From Linnemannia hyalina (lineage: Eukaryota > Mortierellomycota > Mortierellomycetes > Mortierellales > Mortierellaceae): a stretch of 64,000 nucleotides of DNA. The stretch covers positions 1,550,001-1,614,000 of the forward strand of contig JAHRHY010000015.1 of the NCBI GenBank assembly GCA_019671135.1, read 5' to 3'. The notes below the pieces were generated by a model. It worked only from the letters and a program-made list of their open reading frames with translations. It had not been told where the DNA came from and did not search any database. Positions 22,769 to 35,805 of the stretch are shown here, one piece after another (positions within the stretch are counted from its first letter, which is position 1; each line of letters opens with the position of its first letter). The translations under genes were made by a program, and so were the position numbers.

Positions 22769-25257
22769 ATGGAGTTGATGAAGGAAAACCAGCCGCCAAT
22801 CGTCAATGGTAATCCTCCCTTTCTCCTCTTTCTCCTTTCTTACCCCTGGCCCTCCAGCCACTTCACAGCAGCGATCTTTTCTAATCACACACGGCAACTC
22901 TAAAGCCCATCATGGACTTGAAACCCCCTCATTGTAGGGCAGAGATTAACAAACACCTGCTCCTCCCCTACTCTACATCAAATAGCTGGATGGAACAACA
23001 ACGGCCCAGCAGGACTCGATTTGTTGGTCAAGGCAGCACAGAAGAGCAGCCAGCCCAAGAAGTCCAAGGGCCCCACAATGGTCCTCAACGGTTCCTACGA
23101 CACGCCCGTCATCGTCGGCAGAGGTTCCCAGGCGACCTTGAATCTCGGAAGGATCAACAAGCAGGTCTCGAGACGCCATGCAATTATTCAGTGGTGCGCC
23201 GAATCTGCCACCTTTGAAATCACTGTCCTTGGCCAGAACGGTGTCCGTATTAACGGCACCGGGTTCCCCTCGGGCCAGCAGGCCACCCTGCGCGGAGGCG
23301 ATATTGTCGATTTGGTCGGCGTCAAGATGCTCTTCAAAACCCCTACAACCACTCCTCCACCAGCACTGACTCAACAGCAACATGAATATCAGGATGATGA
23401 CTCGTCGCAGGATGCTGGCCTTGAGAACTTTCATGAGGAGGATCAAGTCTATCAAGACTCTAACGGTATCGGCCTGGTCACTCCCAAGCGCTCCCAACAC
23501 TCGACCCTTACCCACTACCAATTGGCGACACCTGGCACTTCCTCACCCGCTCCTCGGGATCTTTTGAGCTCGCCCTCTCAATCGACCCCCACAGCCCGTA
23601 TGCGCCACAAGATGTTGAAATATGACCTTTCTTCATCCCCCAACAGGAACAACAACGTCTACCAAACCCCTCCTTCGGCTACATCAGATGCAAGAACAGA
23701 TTATGGCTCCTCGCCCGTCAAGGCCCCACCAGTCTTTGCTATCCCCTTTGACGCCCTCCCCAACCGGCTGAACAACGCATCCTTCCCTGCCAGCCCCTCA
23801 TCGGAGCCCAACTTTTTCATGGACGATACAGCTGCATCCAGCCCCTTTAGGGTTTCTAACCAGCAGCAGCGCGCACCCTTGGCTCCGCTTGCATTGACCG
23901 AGAACAGCTCTGTCAAGGTCGCTAAATCATCTTCACAGGAATCGACACAGCGCACAGCATCCGTATCGGGATCACCACTGTCAAAATTGTCAAAGAATAA
24001 CGCCAACACCAACACCAACGTCAAAACTGTCTCAGCAAAGTCAGGAACCACTACACAGAAATCCGCATCGTCACTCAAGGATGTTGAGAACGTTGTACCC
24101 ACCACCAAGGATTCGGCACAGAAGTCTTCCAAGCCCAAGGACAAGGAGAATCACAGCGCCAAGAGCGAAATCAAGACCAAGACACCTACATCGACCACAG
24201 CAACCGCACAACCCACCAAGTCCAAGGATGCAGTTGCAAAGTCGACAATCTCTACCACCACAGCTGTCAAGGCACCTAAGCTCAAGACCGCACCCAAGGA
24301 GAAAGCCACTGTTGTCAAGGAGTCAACTGCTGCCACCAAGCAGGATACGGAATTGTCATCAAGGGAATTGCCTACAGACACACCAGCAACCTCCAAATCA
24401 GCATCGGACAAGGAGCCCCGCGACTATACCGAGATGATTATCGACACATTGGTCTTTGCGCGCAAGAAGAAATCGATGACGCTGACAGAGCTCTTTGACG
24501 AAATGGTTACCAGTCAGCCCTCACTGATGGCTACCCACGATTCCGAGGAGATCAAGGAACAGATGCTTCAGTGTCTGAGTGCCGCACGTTGTGTTGGCAA
24601 GATTACGCGCAAAGGCAAGGATGCCTACAACAAGCCCCTGGAGAACCAGTGGTACTATATCCCCGAGTGCGACCACAACGTCATGCGCAAACTCACCCGC
24701 CAGGAGGTCATGCCAAGCGCCCGCAAGTGCACCCTGAAGGTAACATATAGGCATTGTCAGAACGCTAGGGCAATTTTTTTGTTAGCCAAATGCAATTATT
24801 TGCCACATGTGGATATTAACGCTGTTATTATTGTAATATTTGAATGCTCTAGGATAAGCAATACTTCTTCAAGATGCCACCCAAGCTACCATACCACCGC
24901 AAGTCGACTTCACCCTATGCCGTCAAACCCGCAGCCCGCCGCGCCAAGGAACCCAGCAAGCTGTCGGTAGCCGATAACGACGATGGATCTAACGGAGACG
25001 TCTCGTCCTCTTCAGATGCCGAGGACGATGTGGATGATCAGCCCCTGTCGGCAACTTTGAACCGCAAGCGCAAGTCGACCGTTGCTGGACATGTTGATAA
25101 GAAGCGCAAGGCTTCCACGGGACCAACAACGACAACGACGGAAGGACCAAAACATACTGCAGGGGATGACGATGAGGAAGAAGAAGACGAGGACGACGAC
25201 GATGCACACAACGATTCTTTGGATGATCTTTCAGAACTCTCTGGCCTGTCTGATTGA
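22769..25257 (+). CDS. FHA-domain nuclear protein (Tos4/Plm2-like), 732 aa
   Basis: Probable chromatin or cell-cycle regulator that reads phospho-threonine. Exons 22769-22808, 22986-24739 and 24853-25257, with phases matching at both junctions. An FHA domain lies at about residues 50-115, with the diagnostic GR (58-59), SRRH (75-78) and a downstream NG pair. A long Ser/Pro/Thr/Lys-rich middle contains SP and TP sites. A second folded segment (about residues 480-575) begins DYTEMIIDTLVFARKKK and continues through a helical stretch to NQWYYIPECDHN. It looks like a winged-helix-type domain. The tail has a basic KRKRK-like patch and an Asp/Glu run, consistent with nuclear localisation. The Tos4/Plm2 comparison rests on FHA placement and overall organisation, so it is tentative. 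An AATAAA at 25366-25371 lies downstream. The gene converges with ALKBH1. Confidence 0.85.
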
Positions 25258-25365
25258 GATACCACCTAGCCCTTTGCAACCAAACCACATCATCTTTTCC
25301 ACACCTACAATATATCTTTTTTTTTTCTGTTCCTTTATTCTTTGCCACAGTATTCACCAAAACTA

Positions 25366-25371
25366 AATAAA
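25366..25371 (+). terminator. poly(A) signal of the FHA gene
   Basis: AATAAA about 110 bp after the stop codon, followed by an A-rich run at about 25386-25397. Confidence 0.5.
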
Positions 25372-25432
25372 TGCCATTTTTGATACAAAAAAAAAAATGA
25401 GTAAACTCCACGCAATCGTTCGCGCTTTTTTA

Positions 25433-27354
25433 TTATTCGGCTGGAGTATCAAGGGCAGTGGTGGTAGTGGTGGTGGTGGTAACAATTGGATCAGATGTAG
25501 AGGTGGCAGTGGTAGTGGTACTAGACTTTGGTGGGTATACTTGACGGATATTGAGGTTAATCCTGGCTTCGGCCAGGTAATCCGCATAGATATCCCATTC
25601 CGGGTCTGTAAGGTCTTGTTGAAGGTATCCTGGTAAGGTATCCTCGATAATCCTTGGTACTCCTAATACAAGAACCGTGAAAACAAAAAACATGGGTTTG
25701 GGCCGTTAGTTTGCAGTTTTGTTTTTGGCTGGTTTGATCCGTAGGCTTTTGTTATTTAGGCGAAAGAAAGAGGGAAAAAAAAAAGAGAGAGTTATTTTTT
25801 TTTGTACCGTGGAAGGCGGAGCGACAGGGTCCGGTCATGACGAGGATGTCCCCACTTTGGAGGAGGATTGGGGTAGGAGACTGTTCGCGTGTAGGGCCGC
25901 CCAACAGATAGATACACGAGTGCCCGAAGCTATTATTTGTATTAACGCATGGACAAAAAAAGTCCAAGTCAGTAACAGTACAAGGGCCTCTTCCAATGAC
26001 AACCAACGTAAGCGTGCCTTCCTCGTCCAAAGAAAAACATATCATCGTAGTTATTTACCTGAAGGAGACGAGGGGAGCATGTTTGTTCAGCTCGCTACGA
26101 TCCACATGCCCCATCAACCGATCCTTGAGTTGATAATAATTAATAACGCCGGCCTCTGCCACGAAATCCTCCGCCGGGTATGGGTACGGGAACTCCCCCT
26201 TCTCACCATCATTATCAACAGCCGCAACAACAGCTTTAGAGAGAACGCATAACTCCTTTGGAAATGGCGCATTCTGGTCAAAATGATAGGTCTTGGAGGG
26301 CCAATGGTACTGGTATCCCAAAGTAATCCAGCGCATCTTGCGGATCAGTTGTGAGGGCGGGAGGATGGGGACTTGGGAGGACGGTTCGGGGTCGATTTTG
26401 GGGACGTTGTCGGGGACGGTGGGGGTTTCGTTGGTGATGGGGACCATTGCTCGACGTTGTGGTGGGTTGGAGGGCTTGGATTTCTTGGCTGCTGGTTGTT
26501 GGGATTGAGGTTTGGGGCGTGGGCCGGTCTCTTGCTTCTTCCCATTTCCGTTTGCATCCTGCTCGCCATCCTGATCATCATCGTCGTCGTCATCATCAGA
26601 TCCATATCCATTGGCCTGATTATCAACATCCGCCTTCCGGGGCACAAACACAGCTGGGTCGTCTGGGGATTGCTTCTTGAGGTATACATTTTCGTGGAGG
26701 TCCCAGAGTCCAGAGGAGGGGACCTTGTAGTGGGTGTCGAGGCTGGATTTGTTGGGGTGGCGAGAGTATTCCTTGAGGCATCCCTTGATCAGTGTCCGTT
26801 GTGCTGCTGGCGTGAATGCGGCTGGGATATAGATTAGGCCTGGCCATTGGTAAGAAAGGTGTGCTTTGTTAGTCAAGATGTATGTGCGTCAAGTGTCTCA
26901 ATTGATGGCAGAACAAAAGCGAAGGGTGTTTGTTACCTGGATGATCCTCATGCAAATAGGCGTACTCCTCCTCCTCCTGGTCCTGACCATCCTTGGTCTC
27001 CTTGAATCCAAATAATTCTGAGAACTGACTCAACGACCTCCCACCGTTCAATCTCGCCCTCCTCACTTTGGGGTACCTCCTCAACAACTCCTCCGCCGGC
27101 AGCCGGAAATCCAAGGCCAGCGAAAAGTCAGGTACGGGATGGCGGGCCAGAAATTGGAGCTCTGCTTCCCGGAATGGGGTGCGTGCGCTTGTGTTCTCTC
27201 CCGAGGGGTTGTTGGGGGAATTGGGGTTTGGGGAAGAGGTGGAGGAAGAACGTTTTGCGGCGGCGGCGAGGCGGTTTTTTTCGGCTTGCCGCTCCATGAT
27301 CTTGCGTTGGCGGTTTGACATGGGCGGCGGTGACGGTTGTTGTGGTTTTGACAT
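25433..27354 (-). CDS. ALKBH1: ALKBH1-type 2-oxoglutarate/Fe(II) dioxygenase, 516 aa
   Basis: AlkB-family dealkylase. Family members act on methylated nucleic acids such as tRNA or DNA. Exons 27354-26937, 26839-26059, 25929-25808 and 25662-25433. The iron ligands are visible: HVD at His384/Asp386 and distal His440, plus the 2-oxoglutarate-binding Arg444 in GVPRI. Surrounding ALKBH1 signatures are AEAGVINYYQL, HVDRSELNK, FSFGHSCIYLLGG and SGDILVMTG. The N-terminus is Lys/Pro/Ser-rich. A family-typical HEDHPGLIYIP segment spans the first intron. About 90 residues, including an eight-Asp run and a Pro/Lys-rich stretch, are inserted between LKKQSPDDP and MRWITLGY compared with the usual family fold. 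The start at 27354 is the first in-frame ATG (GCCATGT) after an upstream stop. Assignment to the ALKBH1 subfamily is strong, but the substrate is inferred. Confidence 0.9.
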
Positions 27355-27700
27355 GGCAGAGATGTATTTGGGCCGCGATTCCTGTTGGTTGGCCTTTTGT
27401 TCCTTGGGCAATGGGTGTAGCTGTGCTGATGCTGTTTGCTAAAGGGTGATGGGGAAGAAAAAGAAAAGGGAAGAGGAATGTTCGACGTTGGGCGTCTTTT
27501 TCGACTGAGGGAAAAAATATGTGTGGCTGCAGCTGGATCAGATACCACCCGTGGCACACAAAAAAGGGTGATCCGAACAGGGTTTCGTTCCCCTTGTTTC
27601 CCACACTCCTCAAAGGAAAAAAACAACATCGGCGTGTGCACAGCAGAACATTTAAACAGCAATTGAGTTTTCAATAGGACATTTTTTATGATAGAAACCT

Positions 27701-28969
27701 TCATGCAGAGGCACTGACAGGAACAGATGAAAGCTTGCGGGTAAGAACAAAAAGTTGCATAGTATCCTGCTCATGGACCAACTCAATCTCAAAGTGTTCT
27801 TTCGCCCGCTCAAAGAACTGCTGCTCAGCTTCGTGACGGAACTTGTACCCCAACAGCACCTTGGTCCGCTCATCACTATAATCCAGCACCGTCTGCAACA
27901 AGAACTCATGTGACAAGTCGTTATACACAACATCTGCCAGCAACAAGATCTCGACGGGTTCGCACTGACGATCCTTCTCAGCCCAGTCCAGGAAGCCGAC
28001 CTCCATGTTGTTCTGGGGAAGGAGGGCCCTGTTGGCGTCGACGTTCTGTTGCATCAAAGCCAGAGCTTCGTCGAGATCTGTGGAGAGAACGCTCAATTCG
28101 GGGAATGCTGCTGCGACGGCGATGCCGACGAGGCCAGTTCCTGCACCGAGTTCCAAGCAAACTCTCTTCTTTGGGCGTATTGACGTTACTGTTGTTGCTG
28201 TTGTTGATTCCGTTGATACTGCTCCTGCTCCTGTTGACTCTGCAACGCTCAACTCTGCCATCGAAGCCTCCAACGCCTTCTTATCCTGCTCCCTCATATA
28301 CTTGCTGAGCCAAGAGTCGGGCAACATCAAGTGCTTTGTCATAAACACTCCCGAGTCCCAAATATGACGAGCCATAAACCCCTCATTCGCATCCTCACGC
28401 ACCAAAAGCGACCGACCGGGTCCATGAACTCCCGTCAAATGCGGGGGCAACTTGAAATAACGCTCCACCAGGTCCTGTCGGGTATCGATCAGATACTTCC
28501 TGTTGACCTTGCGATGTTTGGTCCTTTTCGAGAAGTTCAATGGCGCAGGCTTGAGGTGGATCGGGAGCGACCAGGCTGGGAGGATCTCGTATTCTGGTGG
28601 GGCGATAAGAGCTTTCCCGTTGTTGGAGGTATAAGGAGCAGGGTCGAGGGAGAGGACTACCTGGCACTCGTCATAGATGGTCATACAGGGGGCCATACGG
28701 AGGTCGACGGAGCAGTAACCAATCTTGGGGTCATAGTCGAGCGAGTATCCTTGAGAGAGACCCTGGGGCATAACAGTCATGATGGTGTCGTCGGGGGTGG
28801 CGCCGGGGGCGGTGGAGGGGGTGCGGACGACGGTTTGGCAACGGAGCTTGCAAGGGGACTCGTAGAACTTTTCTGTGAGGTCCGTGGTGATTGTGAAGAC
28901 CATCTTGAAGGGCTCTTGAATCACGGCCTCAAGCGGCGTGTTCTTTAGCAGGCGGATATAATAGTACAT
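27701..28969 (-). CDS. METTL21-type protein-lysine methyltransferase (Methyltransf_16), 422 aa
   Basis: Single-exon gene. A SAM-binding motif I, LELGAGTGLVG, is centred on residues 275-279. The acidic residues after the second strand (STDLDEA, 297-302), the family's DW pair (328-329) and a post-II segment LLADVVYND (343-351) follow in the correct order. This is the seven-beta-strand METTL21/FAM86/VCPKMT group that methylates lysines of chaperones or translation factors. The particular substrate cannot be told here. The N-terminal 200 residues are a longer non-catalytic region with beta-rich sequence (for example YYYIRLLKNTP). A Thr/Ala/Ser-rich loop (about 245-265) sits just before motif I. 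It is divergently transcribed from AAR2 across 279 bp. Confidence 0.85.
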   Translation of the reverse strand: MYYYIRLLKNTPLEAVIQEPFKMVFTITTDLTEKFYESPCKLRCQTVVRTPSTAPGATPDDTIMTVMPQGLSQGYSLDYDPKIGYCSVDLRMAPCMTIYDECQVVLSLDPAPYTSNNGKALIAPPEYEILPAWSLPIHLKPAPLNFSKRTKHRKVNRKYLIDTRQDLVERYFKLPPHLTGVHGPGRSLLVREDANEGFMARHIWDSGVFMTKHLMLPDSWLSKYMREQDKKALEASMAELSVAESTGAGAVSTESTTATTVTSIRPKKRVCLELGAGTGLVGIAVAAAFPELSVLSTDLDEALALMQQNVDANRALLPQNNMEVGFLDWAEKDRQCEPVEILLLADVVYNDLSHEFLLQTVLDYSDERTKVLLGYKFRHEAEQQFFERAKEHFEIELVHEQDTMQLFVLTRKLSSVPVSASA

Positions 28970-29248
28970 TGTTGGTGAGATTGGTCCTGAAGTCCTTGCT
29001 TGTCCTTGAGGTCGTCCTTGTTGAGGGTGGAGAGGTTTGAAGGTGAAAATGTTACAGAAAAAAAAGTGCCTTGTTGTGAATTGTGACTATGGCTTAGAGT
29101 CACGTGTAATCCCAACCTGGTGCCACCAACTTGAGAAGATAGCAGGACAATCGCGTTCATTTTTTTTCGTTCAACGCCCTCTACCATCAACCATCAGCGA
29201 CCATCACTCAAGGACAGGAGACATTCACAGCAGACAAAGGAACACAAC
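28970..29248. promoter_or_regulatory. bidirectional promoter region METTL21-like / AAR2
   Basis: The only sequence between two divergent start codons (28969 on - and 29249 on +), so it must contain both core promoters. CT- and CA-rich stretches flank each ATG. No factor site is assigned. Confidence 0.6.
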
Positions 29249-30916
29249 ATGGACAATGAGACAATGAAGAGACTGTTCAAGGCAGGAGCCATCCTCCTCG
29301 TCCTCGATGCACCTCACAACCAACTCGAATTCGGAATCGACGTCAACTGCTGGAACACCGGCCCTCGCTTCAAGGGCATCAAGATCATCCCCCCTGGTGC
29401 TCACTTTGTCTATTACTCCCTCCACAACACCAAATCCGCAAGGCCGTCTCCAGAAGGAGATAATGGAGGAGAAGGTGCAAGCAGCGGGAAGAAGGAGGAG
29501 GATAATGGAACGGTAGAGATTGAGGTGATAGAGGGAGGAACTACAGGAGGAGATGTGAGGACGGGGTTCTGGCATTTGTTTGAGAGTGGTGAGGTTGTGG
29601 TTATGAAGTGGAACGCTTATAATGAGGAACTGGAGTTGGAGACTGACCAGGATCAACTTGCACGATACAAAGCAGGTACGTGGACTATTTGCAGCTCTTT
29701 CTCTGCAGACTCTTGTTCTTGTCGTCTGTATTCTCGAAACTAACATTTGCATCCGCTGCGGAACAAAAAAATATAATAGGGATTGAGGAATTCGATCCAT
29801 TCCTGGGATCATACCCACTCCTCCCTCCAACATCGACCTACCCAGCATGGCTCAAGCTTTCGACACACATCAAAAAATCCACCATCGCATCCGTCTTTTC
29901 ATCCAACGGCTTTGTCAGTTCACACGACGATCAGTTGGAAGATGAGCTGGCCAGAGCTACTAAGATCCTGGAACGAAAACAGAATGAGGATGATGACAAA
30001 GCAGCAACAGAGGCCAAAAAGGAGCACAATCAGATCAGGACGACAACTACTATTCAGGAGGAGGATGAGACGGAGGACATGGAGGTCGATAAGGCATCAA
30101 GTGGACAGGAAGATTCGACGGCAACAGCCGGAGCAGGAGTACCGGTACCGTCAAAGTTTGAGCCGACAAAGTCCAACACTTCGATTTCTTTCACACCCAT
30201 CAACTTGCGGTCGTCGTTCCGAAAAGGTGCTGTGGGCGAAGAGGTCACACGGTACAGTCTCGACAAGTCCTGGCTCCTCAACAACCTCTTCACCACCGTC
30301 TACAACAATGGTAACCCTTCCACCCAGGCTTTGTGCAATCTTCTACCAGTTCAATTATTTATGAATCGAATAGTCAACTAACCAAACGATCATCTCTTGG
30401 TATATGATAGACGTGTCGGCGTTCTTGGGAGAGTATCAAGCGGCATTTGTGACGATGTTGCTGAGCTACCATCTGGGCGCATTCCGGCAATGGAAGACCA
30501 TGACGATCTTGGTCTGCCAATCGACCGAGGCAACTTCCTCGCCCAACTACACGACCCTCGTATCCGAGTTCATTCAAACCCTGCACCACCAATTGACCTC
30601 CATCCCGTCCAGTTTCTTCATGGATCTCCTGTTTGCATCCCCGGACGAGGACGACATGACCGCCAACTTTTTGGAACTGGCGTTGAAGTCGATGGGCAAG
30701 AACATTCAATCGGGCCTGCGACGGGGACATTGTCTGGCGCTCCGGAAGCCGATGCAGGGGTTGCAGAAGGCGGTGTTGGAGAGCTTTGAGTGGAAGATCC
30801 CTGGGGATTTCAGGAAAGTGCAGAAGGTTGTTGAAATGAAGCCAGTGGAAATGTTAGATAGTGAGGATGAGGACTATGAGGAGGAAGGGGAGTATGCGCC
30901 TGTCATTGTCGAATAA
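29249..30916 (+). CDS. AAR2: AAR2 splicing factor (U5 snRNP assembly), 487 aa
   Basis: Family role: binds Prp8 and accompanies cytoplasmic assembly and nuclear import of U5 snRNP. Exons 29249-29675, 29780-30310 and 30411-30916, with phases agreeing at both junctions. The N-terminal beta-rich AAR2 domain shows the family hallmarks GAILLVLDAP, EFGIDVNCWNTGPRFKGI and KIIPPGAHFVYYS. The conserved WHLFESGEVVVMKWN follows. The C-terminal helical domain begins around SFRKGAVGEEVT and contains LGEYQAAFVTMLL. The middle (about residues 180-260) is acidic, Lys/Thr-rich and poorly conserved-looking. The C-terminus ends in an acidic tail. The length is slightly above the usual 380-400 residues because of these low-complexity segments. 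Confidence 0.9.
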
Positions 30917-33900
30917 ATTTCACTGGAGAATCATGGCCGAGGACTTCATTTGCTCCAATGGTCTGTACCTTTTTAATGCGCATTTGGACCATCATGCGAG
31001 GGCTAATGCCATTTCTCAATTGCGGACTTTTCGTAAGAGATAGCCCACGGCATGCTACCAGAACCAACACCGAACAATTTGGGTGGCTGAGAGCATTTTT
31101 TTTCCCTTTACCTATCCTCATGAAGAGCAGGATAATGGTAGCATGTGTGAGTGCAGAAATGAGGCGAAAAATATGAGCATTTGCCGCACGGCAAATAGAA
31201 TGGAAGTGCCCTTTTTTACTTTTTCTACAATTCATATCTCTCACATACAAACTCCTTTCTATTCCGTAATTGTGTAATACGTCACAAGAGCTACATAGCA
31301 CCAGACCCAGACCCAGACCCGGTGTGAGTAGTACTACCACCACTAGTAAGCTCCATGTGTCTCACGCTGGGGTCCACGAATAAGCTTATTTTTGGCGTGA
31401 TCGAATCAGGCTGCAACCCTCTTTTTTCCCTCCCTCTTCTTTTCATTCAGGAAATCCTATTCTCCGACGCGTAGTGTTCGCTAGTACTTTTCTTTCATTC
31501 CTGGCTCTCTTTTTCTAACTCCTCCATTTTCACCCATCGGTCTCATCCCTCCATGTCTCTTTCCTATTTTTTGTTTCCGGATGTACATTGTACACCATTG
31601 ATGTATGTACTTCATGCGGAAAAAAGAAAAGAAAAAAAAAAAAAAAAGTGTCGCGATTAGCGGGTTGGCTTCTTTTTATTCTTCACGTTTTGCATAACTT
31701 TTTATGCTCCGTCCTTCCTGCAATTATTAATTACTTCCTCTGAGATTGTTGTCCTTTTTCTATTTCCACTTACGGCTTGCAGTAGGTTCTGCGTAATCCT
31801 GCTAAAAACAACATGCGTTCATGCACTGATTACATGTGTGCTGAACTAGAAAAGTAAATAAACAAGGGACCAGAAAGATAACAAGGAAAAAAAGGGTTTT
31901 TCTGGAAACAATAGCAATTGTGACGAGGGGAGGAGGAGGGAGCACAAATGTGCGCAACACATGTCTTAATCATACCTGAACAACGAAAGGAGGGAAATGA
32001 GAGAGAAGGGCGGGAGAGGACGAAACGGATAATGGAACGGAGAGAGTGGGAGGAGAAAAAGGAAGAGAGGTAAAGGAAGAGGCGATTTCCCGCGTTCCTG
32101 AAAAAATATGACAATCACAGCATCAGGATGAGGCGAAGAAAGGGCGCCTCCAAACAAGAAAATGGTGATGACGACACCTCCGCGAGGAGAAGGGCGCGAA
32201 AGATGACACCGGGCAATAGTTTGTGCCAGTGCTGCGTACGATTGGGCTTGTTGGGTTGGCCTTGGCGGGTTTCAGGTGGGGGGTGATGCTGGAGTGGTGG
32301 GGGTGGGGTAGGTGGGGGTGTGGGTGTAGGTACGGGTATGGGTTTGAGACACTGCAGCGCATAGTCCAAGACAACTCGACAACCGCGCAAAAAAGTACAA
32401 TGGGGTATTGTTCATGCCAAATGCGACAATGCCTGCGAGTGAGAGGGAGGAGTTGTAAATGCAATTGAAGAGTGGTTCAAGTGTCCCTTTTTGTGGTGGT
32501 GCTGGGTGGACATGGCGCAACCCTTACGTCGCGCGTATGCATGGTGTTTTCCCCTGGGATTTCAATCGATCGAAGAAAATATGGTCCCTGGATCTCTCCT
32601 TTTGCAGACGGAGCTGGGCGTTTCGGGTTTGCTTACCTTACATGGGGTACTTCTCTCCCTTCTGGTAAGGTTGAATTAGAGTGAGAGGGTTGCTTGTGTT
32701 GCCGATGCCGACTACCGATGTCGATATAAGGATAGGGTGGGAAGTGAGCAAGGGAAAGGTGGGAAGGGAGTGTAGGCAGGATTGGGATATCCGTCGAGGG
32801 TGGGAGGCGTTGGAAGGCGTTTGTATCGGATGATTGTAAAAGAGGAGGGTACCCGGATGGTATTAGTTGGGAAGGAAAAAAGGGAGGGGTGAAAGGAAAG
32901 AGCGGGATCGTGCATTCTTCGCACAGCGGTAGAAGCGATTTGTTTGTTTTTCATTAACAATGCCATGTTTTTTTCTTAGCATGCTTTTGAAGGAGGAAGG
33001 TTGCACCATGTCTTACGGACGTTTGAAAGGGTCACACACACTGAATCTAAAAAGGTGAGAGTGGCGTGTCCACCTCTGGAGCCTGATTCGCGCGATCACG
33101 AACTCGCAAACGTGCAAACGGGGAAGAGTGGGACACAACGATCAATTAGAGGGAGGGGCCCCCGGTCAAATAGGGAGGGGTCAGCAAAACGAACAACCAT
33201 CCATTGGCAATAAGGCATAGGACATGAAAGTTGGAGAGGATGGTCTACAGTTAAGTGACAATTGAACAAGTGAGGGAATGCAAGAAGGCGGGCTTGAGAA
33301 ATGTAAAAAGGAAGACATGCAAGGGTGACATGGATAAAGAGAGAGAGAGAGAGAGAAAGAGGAGGAGGGGAGGATGATATACGGGATGATTGCTTTAGGG
33401 AGGCGTGTGAGTAAAGGACGGTTCTTACCTTCTTTCTTGGTTGTTACATGCTCCTTGATGATGAAGGTGAGATGACTAGTCAATCAAATAGAGAGAGAAA
33501 AGAGAGAGGGAGGCAGTGTAGGGAGGCGTGGAAAAGGGAGAGCATGGTTGGATCAGTGGACAATATTAACACTCCTTCTCTCGCATTTCTTTCATTGGGC
33601 ATTGGGCATTGGGAGGTGCAAATGAACCGACAACCGCTTTTTTGGAATAAGTTGTACGCGTGTGCTTGTGTTTTTAACGGTCGATTGGCGAGATAGTTAG
33701 CATGAATGCAGCCCTTGGCGGGAAAAAAATCAACAATTAGCAATGGACGAAACGTTTTTTCATGCGCATTCAACAAGGTTAAGGAGCGTTTCTTTGTCAA
33801 CGCCGGCACTGGGAAGGAGAGAGAAGGCGCGGGTTGATGACCGATTGACTGTCAACTGGTTGAATGGAGTTACGGTGCAAGTGATGAAGAAGATAGACCC

Positions 33901-35805
33901 ATCTCTCCTCTTGCCTATCGTCTTTCGCCCTTCGTCTCTTGCTTTCGTGTCTCCGCCCCTCCATCTATCGATTGTTTATCTCACAACCTTGTCTCCGTGT
34001 TTGGTCGATTGTCGATTGTTGGTTTTCGGTTGTCGGTTGTCGGTTGGTTCTAGATGCATCCACAAGTATAGACACATATGGGCTAATTTCGATTATTTAT
34101 TTGTTTATGAGAGAGCGGCGGTGTCTATTCAAACGCCTTGTCCAAGCCCGTGGTGAATTGTTTATTCCCCTTCCTCTCTCTCGACTACTCTCACCTGTGC
34201 TTGTTCTTTGTCATGCTTAACCTTTGTCAACCACGGACCTGAGAAACCCGCTATCTTTTCATCTTTTACTTCCCTTGGCACCAATCAACGACTGAGGAAT
34301 TACAAACAGAAAAACAGGGGGACAAGCAAGGAAAAGCAGGGACCTGGGACAGAGAGTGCAAGCAAGGCAAGGCAAATTTTCACAGAGCAAGAAAGATTAG
34401 ACCTACACGGGGATAAATCCCCGCTCAGGAACATGCGCACACCAAAATATGTCGTGGACCCCGACAATGCAAAAAATATTGTCCATGGTTCGTTCCAGGT
34501 TGCCAGAGGGTTATTGTCATCTTGTTTCGTTTGCACATCCAGCCCGACAGGACATGCTCTCACCTCTTTTATTCTCCTTTGTCACAATACAATTATTTCA
34601 ATTCCTTGCTCGTAAGGGTCCATTCCTCTTTCCTTCTTTTGATTAGCCCCCGTTTATCATCACTTCCTCTGCTGTGTGAGTTTTTCCAAGGAACGAAGGT
34701 GGGTTCGGTCCAGTGTGATCCGCAAACTTGAACCCGCGCTTTTACTTGAACGCGATTTTTTCAATACCAAAATACTAAGGTGGCCAAAGGGGTAGAGAAG
34801 GATGTGATTTAGACAGTTCGTTCCCTCCTCCTCCTCCTCCTCCTCCTTCCTTCCTTTCCTCCCATCCCCACCCCTCTTCATGCGCATATTTCATTGCACA
34901 AGATAAAAGAAATAGAAGAAGAAAAAAGGTGTTACTGTCCATCTTCTCTTGGGATTCATAACAAATTATATCCCACACTCTCCCTTTCCCTCCCTTTTTA
35001 CCACATGCATAGGACCATCACCACCACCACCGCCTTAAAACAATAAAGTATTCAGCAAGGGTTTATCCCTCAAGAAATGAACGATAATTCATAGTAGAAA
35101 GGGAGAGAGGAAAAGAGGGGCGCACAAGGGAGGAGGAGATGGATGAGAGGAACATGGTTTATGTAACATGTTTCTTATTTGGTTATGTGCGGTTGTTGTG
35201 TTTTTCTGTTCGTTATGCCCCTGCACGAACGATTGCATTCAACCACATACACACACATAAACATACATACAAGGAACTGCTGTAACCCAAAAGCAGAAGC
35301 GAACATGAGTAACGGTAAGAAAAAGTTAATTGAATAGCGCAGAGCAAGTGAGTGAATTAGAGCCCTTGCTTGGGACAAACAATGTGTGTCAAGTGTATGT
35401 GCATGAATATACACAACCCGCGCTAAAAGTACTTTACACCTTCGTTTTCTTTCTTTTCCTCGATGCTCAAGGACAGACGGACGGACAAACCAACACCGAC
35501 GAACAACCCTTTCGGTACAGCATTGGTCGTGGGTATAAAAAGGGGTCAAGGCTAAAGGACCCTTGGCCCAACCGCTCCTCCTTTTTTTTTCCCTTTTCTC
35601 TTTTCTTTTTGCTTTCTTCCTTTTTCAACTTCTTTACTCTAAGTTCTTTCTTATTTCTGTCTTCGTTATACCCCTCCTCTCTCTTCCCCCAAAACGACAG
35701 TACCCTCTTTATACCCCACCTACAACTGGATCGAACAATCCCTTCATACCAACACACGCTGACCCTAATCAACTAAAAATTCACCCTCCTATCCTCACCA
35801 ATACA
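30917..35805. other. 4.9-kb gene-poor interval
   Basis: Between AAR2 and the monooxygenase, both on +. It contains a short CCAGAC tandem at about 31301-31321, an A-run near 31630-31647 and a (GA)n at 33338-33356. About 130 bp of pyrimidine-rich sequence (35575-35700) lies ahead of the monooxygenase ATG. All open frames are short and without protein-like signature. No tRNA was recognised. Confidence 0.5.
33338..33356 (+). repeat. (GA)n microsatellite
   Basis: About nine GA dinucleotides in the gene-poor interval. Confidence 0.8.

Noticed and set aside
34208..34615. 135-codon plus-strand frame
   Set aside because: The charged composition looked promising, but there is no family resemblance, no splice partners and a poor context. 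Left as non-coding.
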